Part shown: one piece after another, positions 20,403 to 26,510 of the stretch | Layout: each line of letters begins with the position of its first letter | How positions within the stretch are numbered: position 1 is the stretch's first letter | IMG/VR virus record: IMGVR_UViG_3300021519_000033 | Coordinates: 1 to 34,538 of that record | Length of the DNA: 34,538 nt | Source: a virus | Reading direction: 5' to 3' (one strand) | The notes under the pieces: model-generated | Database searches by the model: none | Told to the model about the DNA's origin: nothing | What the model saw: only the letters and a program-made list of their open reading frames with translations | Program-made: the position numbers and the translations under genes

Positions 20403-22391
20403 TCATTCTGAAGGGGTAGTTCCTTCGTAAAACAGGGCCGCACCTATCTTTTTAGGGCTAATGATGCCATTTGTGACCATCGCCTTGACCACCGCCTCGG
20501 CTTGGTCTTTGTTCAACCCGTAGTCCGACTCCAGTTCCTTAATCAAGGCTCCACGGCTAGTCATAGGCTTTGTAGAGAAATGAGCATACTGCTGGCCGAC
20601 CTCCAACAAGGCGAACTTGGAACCTGGAGGGGCGACCTCCCAGAGAACCTTACCCTCGGCGTGGCGGAGTTTAATGGACAGGGTAGGCTTACCATCGGGC
20701 ATCCTCATCCCCGCCAACTTGCCACGCTTAGTAAGGTTAAACGAGAAGATGGGGAAATCCTTGGACTCACGGCGGACAGTCACAATGGCTCTCGCCCAGT
20801 TCGTGAGTTCCGAACTTCCAAGGCCGCTGTATGCCATATCACTGATAGTCTGGCCGTCCGTGACCTCCTTGGGCTTGGGCTTACCTTCGTGGTGGGTAAA
20901 GACGATGATGCACCCAGTGTCCTTGAGGATGGGCTGGATAAGGTTACGAAGAAAGTGAGAGGCCACCTCCTGCTTGGAAAGGTCGCCACCGACATAGGAT
21001 AGCAGGGGGTCGCAGAAGATTACGTCTAGTTGCATCCTAACCACAATCTTGCGAACAAGGTCAGCGAAGTCCTTGCCCGTCTTGGTCGTCTCAGTGTAGA
21101 AGCGAAGGTTCTCCTTGAGGACTTGCTTATCAGCCGCCGACAGGCTCATAGATGAGGTCACGCCTTGGTAGGACTCAGCCAAGTCTCCGACGTCACACTC
21201 AGCCTGGATGACGCCCACCCGAAGCGGCTTCTTGACGGGGATGCCAAATAGTTCTCGACCCAAGGCCCAAGAGCAAGCCGTCTGCATCGTGAAAGAGGAC
21301 TTACCGATGCCAGACTGTCCCGTGATAAGAAGGCTGGCTCCACGGCACAGCCAGCGTCCGTGACCGATAACGTGGTTAGGGTCGTTCTGGGTATCGTAGG
21401 TTTCAAGAAAGTCCGTCCTCAGTTCGTCGGGGAGGTCTTGGCCGTCACGCCAGATAACCCAATCCTCCCAATTCTCAGCCCCCACCTTGAGGGCGATTAC
21501 CTTCTGCTCCTTGTCTCCACGGAACACACCGCCAAGGCGTGACCACCTGGACGGGTTCTTGTTCTGCGGGTCGGGTTCGTGGTCGGTAAGGAAGTCATAC
21601 ACCGTATTACGGCGTTCCTCCCACTGCTCCTTCGTCTCAGCATCTACCCGCACCCAAGCGTGGACGGACTTGCCTCCAGAGTCGATGAGGGCAGTGATGG
21701 GTAGGTTAGACTGATGGAAAATGGAAATCTGTTCCTCACGCTTCTTCTTGTCAAACTCGACGAGGACGTGGCGGTAGGCAGATACCGACTGGTCTGTGCC
21801 AGAGAAGTCGTCAGCCTTGAAGGGATTGATGCGGAGCCAAGCACCCTGCTCGGTAGCGTCGTAATGCTTCTTGCTCTTGGCATCTGGCCCAAAGAAGCGG
21901 GTAATCCATTCAGCCCGTGTAAGGAAGTTACCCTTAGATGCAGGAAAGTATTTACCGTCCTCGTTCTGGCCTGCCTCGTTGGTGATGCAGACAATCTCGT
22001 CGTCTTTGAACGCCGCCATAAGGAGGTCAGCCGTTGATAGGGCAAGGAAAGGCTGAGATGCTTCAAAGACACGCTTCGGGTCGAACATCATTCGCCCATT
22101 TGAGCCTACCGAACGCTCAGTCTTGCCCAACCATCCCTTCGGACGTTCGTGCGGTTTGACGTAGGCATCGTTCAACTTGTGACGAAGTTCCTTCTCCCCC
22201 CAGGGGGGTGAGCAGTGGGACATATTCCATTCTTGGAGCAGTATCCACGAGTCGTCCCACCCAAGTTCAAATCCGTGTGCCAGAATACTGGCGGCACGAT
22301 AAGTGGCTGGGTGTCCACCCTGTCCAGAAACAGCGTGAGGTAGTTTGGCAAGGTAGGCTCTCGCCCCCTTGATGCGGTCGGTTGTGGTCAT
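20403..22391 (-). CDS. primase-helicase fusion (AEP-like primase plus RecA-fold helicase)
   Basis: 662 residues. Region 20-90 is a helical domain with Trp-Asp-Asp-Ser-Trp resembling a primase C-terminal domain. The middle (about 200-300) has archaeo-eukaryotic primase-like motifs: Val-Glu-Phe-Asp at 211-214, Ser-Gly-Gly-Lys-Ser-Val-His-Ala-Trp at 238-246 and a Leu-Gly-Gly-Val-Phe-Arg segment near 286. From about 350 a RecA-fold helicase follows: Walker A Gly-Gln-Ser-Gly-Ile-Gly-Lys-Ser-Ser (358-366), Walker B ending Ile-Phe-Cys-Asp (458-461), and Thr-His-His-Glu-Gly-Lys later. This is a RepA-type replicative helicase joined to a primase. It is preceded by an AC-rich leader. No DNA polymerase gene is visible in the window. 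Confidence 0.88.
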   Translation of the reverse strand: MTTTDRIKGARAYLAKLPHAVSGQGGHPATYRAASILAHGFELGWDDSWILLQEWNMSHCSPPWGEKELRHKLNDAYVKPHERPKGWLGKTERSVGSNGRMMFDPKRVFEASQPFLALSTADLLMAAFKDDEIVCITNEAGQNEDGKYFPASKGNFLTRAEWITRFFGPDAKSKKHYDATEQGAWLRINPFKADDFSGTDQSVSAYRHVLVEFDKKKREEQISIFHQSNLPITALIDSGGKSVHAWVRVDAETKEQWEERRNTVYDFLTDHEPDPQNKNPSRWSRLGGVFRGDKEQKVIALKVGAENWEDWVIWRDGQDLPDELRTDFLETYDTQNDPNHVIGHGRWLCRGASLLITGQSGIGKSSFTMQTACSWALGRELFGIPVKKPLRVGVIQAECDVGDLAESYQGVTSSMSLSAADKQVLKENLRFYTETTKTGKDFADLVRKIVVRMQLDVIFCDPLLSYVGGDLSKQEVASHFLRNLIQPILKDTGCIIVFTHHEGKPKPKEVTDGQTISDMAYSGLGSSELTNWARAIVTVRRESKDFPIFSFNLTKRGKLAGMRMPDGKPTLSIKLRHAEGKVLWEVAPPGSKFALLEVGQQYAHFSTKPMTSRGALIKELESDYGLNKDQAEAVVKAMVTNGIISPKKIGAALFYEGTTPSE

Positions 22392-22401
22392 TGTTGGGTG
22401 G
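22392..22401 (-). promoter_or_regulatory. AC-rich leader before the primase-helicase
   Basis: On the minus strand the bases between the previous stop (TAG) and ATG are CCACCCAACA, the shortest clear form of the early leader. There is no Shine-Dalgarno sequence. Confidence 0.6.
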
Positions 22402-22617
22402 CTAGTCTCTGACTACGAAATGGAACTGAGGAGACTTCAAGCCCATAATATTGAACTCAATATAATCAATGGCTTCTTGCTCAGACTCTAGTCCTTGGCC
22501 CATCAATACGGCGATGAGCATTTCGTATGAATAAACCAGCGTGCCGTTTTTATACTGCTTCACGATGGCTTTGTCAAAATCTTCCCGTGGTTCTAAACGG
22601 ATGGGTTGATACTTCAT
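22402..22617 (-). CDS. small hypothetical protein
   Basis: 71 residues, start ATG 22617 (ATGA overlap with the upstream gene; an earlier in-frame codon at 22641 is not needed). Acidic helical N-terminal half, then Tyr-Ser-Tyr-Glu-Met-Leu-Ile-Ala-Val-Leu-Met-Gly-Gln-Gly and a Glu-Gln-Glu-Ala-Ile-Asp-Tyr-Ile segment resembling small phage proteins of unknown function. It ends in TAG directly before the primase-helicase leader, so it is probably co-transcribed with it. No family is recognised. Confidence 0.65.
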   Translation of the reverse strand: MKYQPIRLEPREDFDKAIVKQYKNGTLVYSYEMLIAVLMGQGLESEQEAIDYIEFNIMGLKSPQFHFVVRD

Positions 22618-22868
22618 TTGATTAGTTTGAAGTAAGCACACTTACGGGCCGTCTTGCCTTCGGCAACTATGAAGTATCTCGGCTCCATCAATTTATTCTT
22701 CACGGCAATTTTAAGGTAATCACGGGTGCGTGAAATGGACTTCTTCCATTCCTTTGCCCAATGACGGGTGTTGTAAAAATTGGGTGGAACTTTCTCACGG
22801 GTATCCTGCTGTATCTGGTAAAGTTTGTCCAGGAGACGCTGGGCCTCTGATTTTACGGGAGATGCCAT
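22614..22868 (-). CDS. small basic hypothetical protein
   Basis: 84 residues, strongly basic (many Lys and Arg), with an N-terminal helix (Glu-Ala-Gln-Arg-Leu-Leu-Asp-Lys-Leu-Tyr-Gln-Ile), a Trp-Ala-Lys-Glu-Trp-Lys-Lys-Ser segment and a beta-like end (Tyr-Phe-Ile-Val-Ala-Glu-Gly). A nucleic-acid binding role is plausible from charge. It overlaps the metallophosphoesterase gene by 16 bases and the next gene by 4. No family is recognised. Confidence 0.65.
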   Translation of the reverse strand: MASPVKSEAQRLLDKLYQIQQDTREKVPPNFYNTRHWAKEWKKSISRTRDYLKIAVKNKLMEPRYFIVAEGKTARKCAYFKLIK

Positions 22869-23578
22869 TGGTCAGCGTTATCGTGGATGTGGAGGGTCGG
22901 GTAAAGCGAATTGTCATTGTATTCGCCATAGATGAAGCCCTGGCCCCAACCGAGTGTAGAACGCCGTGTGTTAGCGTAATCCATAGCACCACGTCTAGTG
23001 AGAGTCCCGACGGACATACCGATAGGAGAGTCGATGCGGCGTCCAATCTGTTGCATAGGCTTGTGGGTATGTGCGAATATGACGTTGCCATACATCTCAG
23101 CCATATCCCTGGCAGAGTTCTCATTGTAGATTGTCCCGTGGGTAAAGATGAAGTTGCCCAACTTGTAGCACTGCCAGACACCCGTGTAGGGTAGGTAGAG
23201 GGCGTTCTGTTTCTGGCAAGTCGTGTTGATTGCATCAAGGGAAGTCTCAGCGGCCATCACTCGGAGTTGGTTGCTGGAACGTAGGTCACGGCGTAGGCGT
23301 GCTTCGTGGTTGCCTTCAAGGATTACGCTACATCCCAACTTGCGGATGAAATCAAGGCCACCATCAAGGTCGGGACGGATGGCATCGCCCTCACCGCTTG
23401 ACGACCCCATATGGGCGGACATATCCGTAAAGTCCCCCAGGTGAATAACAGTATGGGGCTTGTATTCTTTCTTAAACTTTAGAACCGCCTGCATCGCAAG
23501 GGGGTCTGCGTAGATGCCGTGGGAACAACCAACAGCCATAAATCGCCTAAGACCAGTGCCTTGCGTGATGCGTTTCAT
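22853..23578 (-). CDS. metallophosphoesterase
   Basis: 241 residues. Calcineurin-type motifs in order: Gly-Cys-Ser-His-Gly at 17-21 (usual form Asp-X-His, here Cys-Ser-His), Gly-Asp-Phe-Thr-Asp at 48-52, Gly-Asn-His-Glu at 89-92, a Thr-His-Gly near 170 and Ala-His-Thr-His near 190. These residues bind the two metal ions in phosphodiesterases and protein phosphatases. The first Asp is replaced by Cys, a variation that may change metal choice. Substrate unknown; nucleotide or DNA-repair roles are common for phage members. The start is ATGA-coupled to the upstream gene. Confidence 0.88.
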   Translation of the reverse strand: MKRITQGTGLRRFMAVGCSHGIYADPLAMQAVLKFKKEYKPHTVIHLGDFTDMSAHMGSSSGEGDAIRPDLDGGLDFIRKLGCSVILEGNHEARLRRDLRSSNQLRVMAAETSLDAINTTCQKQNALYLPYTGVWQCYKLGNFIFTHGTIYNENSARDMAEMYGNVIFAHTHKPMQQIGRRIDSPIGMSVGTLTRRGAMDYANTRRSTLGWGQGFIYGEYNDNSLYPTLHIHDNADQWHLP

Positions 23579-23823
23579 TTAGTATTGGCCTTGAGTCGTG
23601 AAGCCTTGAACGCCCGATAGCGTTTTTGGTATTCCCGTTGTCTCGTTTTAGTGTGAATAACCTTGGTAATAGCGTGAATATCTAGGGCGGCTTTTAAAGA
23701 TAACATCACAAAAGCGTGGTTTCCCCTTTTAGATGCTCCGATTGCTAGGCCGAGGGCGGCTAGGCCGTTGACCTTTCTTTCGTTTAGGACGTCCGACCTT
23801 GTTGGTGGGCTTTTTAGTTCCAT
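23575..23823 (-). CDS. small hypothetical protein (start uncertain)
   Basis: 82 residues from ATG 23823, or 43 from the internal ATG at 23706. The longer form overlaps the AT-hook-like gene by 95 bases in another frame. The middle is hydrophobic-helical (Gly-Leu-Ala-Ala-Leu-Gly-Leu-Ala-Ile-Gly-Ala-Ser) and the end strongly basic (Arg-Gln-Arg-Glu-Tyr-Gln-Lys-Arg-Tyr-Arg). Codons in the overlapped part (GTC AAC GGC CTA GCC GCC CTC) fit the phage's usual choice, which favours the long form. It is ATGA-coupled to the metallophosphoesterase. No family is recognised. Confidence 0.5.
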   Translation of the reverse strand: MELKSPPTRSDVLNERKVNGLAALGLAIGASKRGNHAFVMLSLKAALDIHAITKVIHTKTRQREYQKRYRAFKASRLKANTK

Positions 23824-23956
23824 TGTTGTCTGCGATAAATTGTTTTACGTTGATAAGTTCAAGGGCTTTTTCCAAAGATATGCCAAGTGATTTGGCACGT
23901 TCTTCCAGGTCTGGGAGGTTATCTTTGGTTAGTTTTTTACCTCTGTTGCCTTTCAT
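23729..23956 (-). CDS. small AT-hook-like protein
   Basis: 75 residues from ATG 23956 (ATGA overlap with the upstream gene; an ATG at 23962 is also in frame). A helical middle (Leu-Glu-Glu-Arg-Ala-Lys-Ser-Leu-Gly-Ile-Ser-Leu-Glu-Lys) is followed by a basic, proline-rich tail containing Val-Gly-Arg-Pro-Lys-Arg-Lys-Lys and then Arg-Pro-Ser-Arg-Pro-Arg-Pro. The first matches the AT-hook core (Gly-Arg-Pro flanked by basic residues), which binds the minor groove of AT-rich DNA. The role is inferred. The C-terminal 95 bases overlap the next gene. Confidence 0.6.
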   Translation of the reverse strand: MKGNRGKKLTKDNLPDLEERAKSLGISLEKALELINVKQFIADNNGTKKPTNKVGRPKRKKGQRPSRPRPSNRSI

Positions 23957-24552
23957 CCCCATTGAGACGCCATAGCGTCAGCGATACCTTGGTAAGTCTT
24001 AGAGCGTTCCTTCCAGCGGTCGTCAGAAGGGCCAAGCCTGTTCTGTCCGCTATCAGTTTGATTGGCCCATCTTGATTTCCCATCTATAATCCGTGGTGGA
24101 ATATTTTTAGTAGGAATAAGTAAGGGTAGGTTCTTTAACCAAAGACAAGTGGACTTGCTTGCATCGTCGCCAAATTGATGCGGCTGAATAATCTGTTCTG
24201 GCTTTCTGATGAGCCTGGATATGCAACCAATAGGGTTCTCCAATGCGATGCGAGGTATATTAGCATCAAGTAGGCGTCTAACAAACTCGACAGCCTCATC
24301 CGTTTTTTCCTGCCGACCCGCAACACGTCCGTTCCAGTGAAGGCCAGACGAGCAGAGGTAAGTGCAGGGAGGGTGAGCAATCATCAAATCCCATTCTTGA
24401 TGAATTTGATTAATAAGTTCAAAGACGTCTCCTTGATAGTGAGGCCCAGGCACGTCCGTAGGCAACAGGTCGCAAGACATAGCGAAATGACCACGCTTGA
24501 TAAAGGCATCACGAACAATGCCAGAATACTCACAGGCTACTAAGATTTTCAT
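23953..24552 (-). CDS. cytosine-methylase-like protein (PPC/ENP motifs)
   Basis: 199 residues from ATG 24552 (ATGA overlap with the PP-loop gene; the GTG at 24561 is less likely). The N-terminus Ile-Leu-Val-Ala-Cys-Glu-Tyr-Ser-Gly with Val-Arg-Asp-Ala-Phe and Ser-Cys-Asp-Leu-Leu resembles the AdoMet-binding start of C5-cytosine methylases. Then come His-Pro-Pro-Cys at 60-63 (the catalytic cysteine context) and Glu-Asn-Pro at 105-107 (motif VI-like). It lacks a recognisable target-recognition domain and is much shorter than typical enzymes (over 300). Such small proteins are common in phages, and activity is usually unproven. AT-richer codons than the structural genes. Confidence 0.65.
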   Translation of the reverse strand: MKILVACEYSGIVRDAFIKRGHFAMSCDLLPTDVPGPHYQGDVFELINQIHQEWDLMIAHPPCTYLCSSGLHWNGRVAGRQEKTDEAVEFVRRLLDANIPRIALENPIGCISRLIRKPEQIIQPHQFGDDASKSTCLWLKNLPLLIPTKNIPPRIIDGKSRWANQTDSGQNRLGPSDDRWKERSKTYQGIADAMASQWG

Positions 24553-25409
24553 ATTCCGCACATACCCTCACATTCGGAGTTGAAATCCCATTCTTGCTGG
24601 CCCTTATCTTTATCGTTAGAAAAGTCGATTTGGTCAAGAGGGATGCAGTTCTGGTGAAGATAGACTTCCATACGGAAATTAGGTTCTCCGTCTTTAAACG
24701 TCTGTCTTAATTCTTTATCAAACTCTACCGCCTTAACGAAGTAATCTGGGTCGTCATTCTTTAGACGACGCCATTCTTCGTTAGAATGGAACGGGCAATA
24801 GTAGCAAGCGGACCTGGGTGGTTCGGGGTAGCCATTGGCCTTCATCCAATCCTTACAGTGCGAACGGGTCATACGTTTCTCAACAAGAGGCCAGCGGTGT
24901 TGAGTCAATAAGTCTTTTGGCAATCTCATCCGTTGCATTTCATCATATGAAATACCAATCCACTGCGTAACAGATGGAGTTTTTTGACCCCACTTTACCT
25001 TGCACGCTTTACGGATATGCTTTAAAATTGGCTTAACCTTGTAGTCGGCTGTGCATTTACGTCCGATGGCGGCGGTCTTTTCTCCATTAGGAAGGATGCC
25101 AAACACAGGGATAAGTCTTTTCATATACGGCCCCCCATTTGGTCTTGTCCTTTTCTTTAGGCTCTCGACCGTAAGATTGCCATTGGTCACACGGACGACG
25201 GGGAATGGCAACTGCGTCTCAAGCCAATCAAGCCACTTATAAACGCTGGCTGGCTCGGCCTGGGTGTCGGCAAACACAGCATAGTCTGGCATTGGGCCAA
25301 TCTCGCCTTTAGCGGCCATAAGAGCCAAACAAGATGATTGAACCCCTGCCCCAAGATTAAGGACGTTCCACTCCGTCTTTGGCGGTTCGTCAAAGTATGA
25401 ATTAGCCAT
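24549..25409 (-). CDS. PP-loop / PAPS-reductase-family protein
   Basis: 286 residues from ATG 25409 (ATG 25421 is an in-frame alternative; the chosen start overlaps the upstream gene by 8 bases). A PP-loop is present at 18-27 (Asn-Leu-Gly-Ala-Gly-Val-Gln-Ser-Ser-Cys), followed by Phe-Ala-Asp-Thr-Gln. Later come Arg-Lys-Cys-Thr near 120, Cys-Tyr-Tyr-Cys-Pro-Phe-His (Cys-X2-Cys) and a final Cys-Glu-Gly-Met-Cys. The cysteines could hold a metal or iron-sulfur centre. Family members activate substrates by adenylation (sulfate reduction, tRNA thiolation, DNA phosphorothioation); the exact reaction here is unknown. It is coupled to the cytosine-methylase-like gene, suggesting a shared pathway. Confidence 0.8.
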   Translation of the reverse strand: MANSYFDEPPKTEWNVLNLGAGVQSSCLALMAAKGEIGPMPDYAVFADTQAEPASVYKWLDWLETQLPFPVVRVTNGNLTVESLKKRTRPNGGPYMKRLIPVFGILPNGEKTAAIGRKCTADYKVKPILKHIRKACKVKWGQKTPSVTQWIGISYDEMQRMRLPKDLLTQHRWPLVEKRMTRSHCKDWMKANGYPEPPRSACYYCPFHSNEEWRRLKNDDPDYFVKAVEFDKELRQTFKDGEPNFRMEVYLHQNCIPLDQIDFSNDKDKGQQEWDFNSECEGMCGI

Positions 25410-25638
25410 TGTAGTTGCCATCTCTGGCGGTGGCCCATTCTTCAAAGGCTTCGGCAAGCGGTTCACGATGGCGGTAGCAATACCAGGCTTCATCGCCAGC
25501 CTCACGCAAGGCCGCAAAATCTCGCTTTGCTTGGGCAAGTTGGGCGGTCAATTCACGCACCTCGTTGCCAAGGTTTAACACGCTTTTGGAAAGGCTTGTC
25601 GTCACCGAGTCGTTGATGTTTGGAGGGTAGGTGTCCAT
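25402..25638 (-). CDS. small coiled-coil protein
   Basis: 78 residues. Heptad-like region at about 14-48 (Val-Leu-Asn-Leu-Gly-Asn-Glu-Val-Arg-Glu-Leu-Thr-Ala-Gln-Leu), then a Trp-Tyr-Cys-Tyr-Arg-His-Arg-Glu segment and an acidic end. Start ATG 25638. It overlaps the upstream gene by 37 bases and the PP-loop gene by 8. It is the first of three small coiled-coil genes in a 1.1 kb block. No family is recognised. Confidence 0.65.
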   Translation of the reverse strand: MDTYPPNINDSVTTSLSKSVLNLGNEVRELTAQLAQAKRDFAALREAGDEAWYCYRHREPLAEAFEEWATARDGNYNG

Positions 25639-25847
25639 TTATTTAGAGGTTTAGAAAAAAGTTCATTCCAGCGTTTTTTGTGAAAATTAAAATTAATTAA
25701 TGTTTGATTGGCTTCCCGAATTGTCTGCTTCTTTTCAATCAAAACACTAATTGTTCTTAATTTTTTGCGACCAGAAGGTTTTTTTGCCGTTCCTGGTGGG
25801 AGTTTTGGATTGTTGCGTTTGGGTAAGTGTTTTGCATAATCATTCAT
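25602..25847 (-). CDS. small basic hypothetical protein
   Basis: 81 residues from ATG 25847 (8-base overlap with the upstream gene; the longer frame to 25955 lies wholly inside that gene). Very basic, with Lys-Arg-Asn-Asn-Pro, Lys-Lys-Pro-Ser-Gly-Arg-Lys-Lys and Asn/Phe/His/Lys-rich stretches. The coding DNA is markedly AT-rich (AAA, AAT, ATT codons), unlike the surrounding genes. DNA binding is plausible from charge only. Confidence 0.55.
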   Translation of the reverse strand: MNDYAKHLPKRNNPKLPPGTAKKPSGRKKLRTISVLIEKKQTIREANQTLINFNFHKKRWNELFSKPLNKWTPTLQTSTTR

Positions 25848-26199
25848 AGGACGGTTTATCTTCCAAGAAGTTGCATCGGGCTTGGAGTTGCTGATTATCC
25901 CCCTCCAGCCTCTCGACCTCGGCCTTGAGGCGTTTAACTTGTTCGCTTTCTTCATATAGCAATCCGTCCCTGTCTTGCTTCAAGACTTGGATGCAATCTT
26001 CCAAACTAATAACACGCTCGATTTGGTATTTTTCCGTAATAAGCATCTGCTCGACCTGTGCTTGCAGTTCCTCGTTCGGGATGATGGTGCGGGTGGTGAA
26101 GGCGGTCAGCCTCTCGACCTCGTCTTTGAGGCGGGCGTTCTCGGCTTTGAGTTCACCGATGATTTTCATCATCGTTACTTCAAGATGAACCTTGCTCAC
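25840..26199 (-). CDS. coiled-coil protein
   Basis: 119 residues with two long heptad regions (about 10-33 and 84-110), each containing Arg-Leu-Lys-(Asp/Ala)-Glu-Val-Glu-Arg-Leu. The DNA under these two segments is also repeated, indicating internal duplication. The start is GTG 26199 in a GTGA overlap; the first ATG is at 26172. No enzymatic motif. It probably forms oligomers with itself or with the related proteins next to it. Confidence 0.7.
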   Translation of the reverse strand: MSKVHLEVTMMKIIGELKAENARLKDEVERLTAFTTRTIIPNEELQAQVEQMLITEKYQIERVISLEDCIQVLKQDRDGLLYEESEQVKRLKAEVERLEGDNQQLQARCNFLEDKPSYE

Positions 26200-26510
26200 G
26201 ACCGTCCTCCCTTGTCGAGTTCTTCGTCAAGTTTCTTGTCAAGGTAGGCGGCGTTGTTCTTCAAACGCTCAACTTCCAATTTGAGGAAGGTGTTTTCCTC
26301 CGTCAGCCTTTCGCACTTGGCTTTGAGGGCCATTAGTTCGTTGGACGTTTGGAGTTGGTTGAATAACTGATTTACTAGGTCGTTGGTCATTGTTGGTTGG
26401 GTGGCTTGTGAAAGTTGTTTATCCAAGGCTTCGATACGTCGCTCTTGGTGATAGATGGTTAATCGTTGCTTGGTTATAATGTCCAGCAAATCTTCATCAT
26501 TACAGTTCAT
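26196..26510 (-). CDS. coiled-coil protein with possible internal start
   Basis: 104 residues from ATG 26510 (ATGA overlap with the helicase gene). Heptads at about 60-100 (Leu-Lys-Ala-Lys-Cys-Glu-Arg-Leu, then Leu-Glu-Val-Glu-Arg-Leu-Lys) resemble those of the next gene. An in-frame ATG at 26390 is preceded by the early AC-rich leader (GCCACCCAACCAACA), so a 64-residue form may be made too, or may be the main product. The function is unknown. Confidence 0.7.
   Translation of the reverse strand: MNCNDEDLLDIITKQRLTIYHQERRIEALDKQLSQATQPTMTNDLVNQLFNQLQTSNELMALKAKCERLTEENTFLKLEVERLKNNAAYLDKKLDEELDKGGRS
26391..26405 (-). promoter_or_regulatory. AC-rich leader inside a coiled-coil gene
   Basis: GCCACCCAACCAACA precedes the in-frame ATG at 26390. 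It matches the leaders of intergenic early genes but lies within a reading frame, suggesting an internal translation start. Confidence 0.4.
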
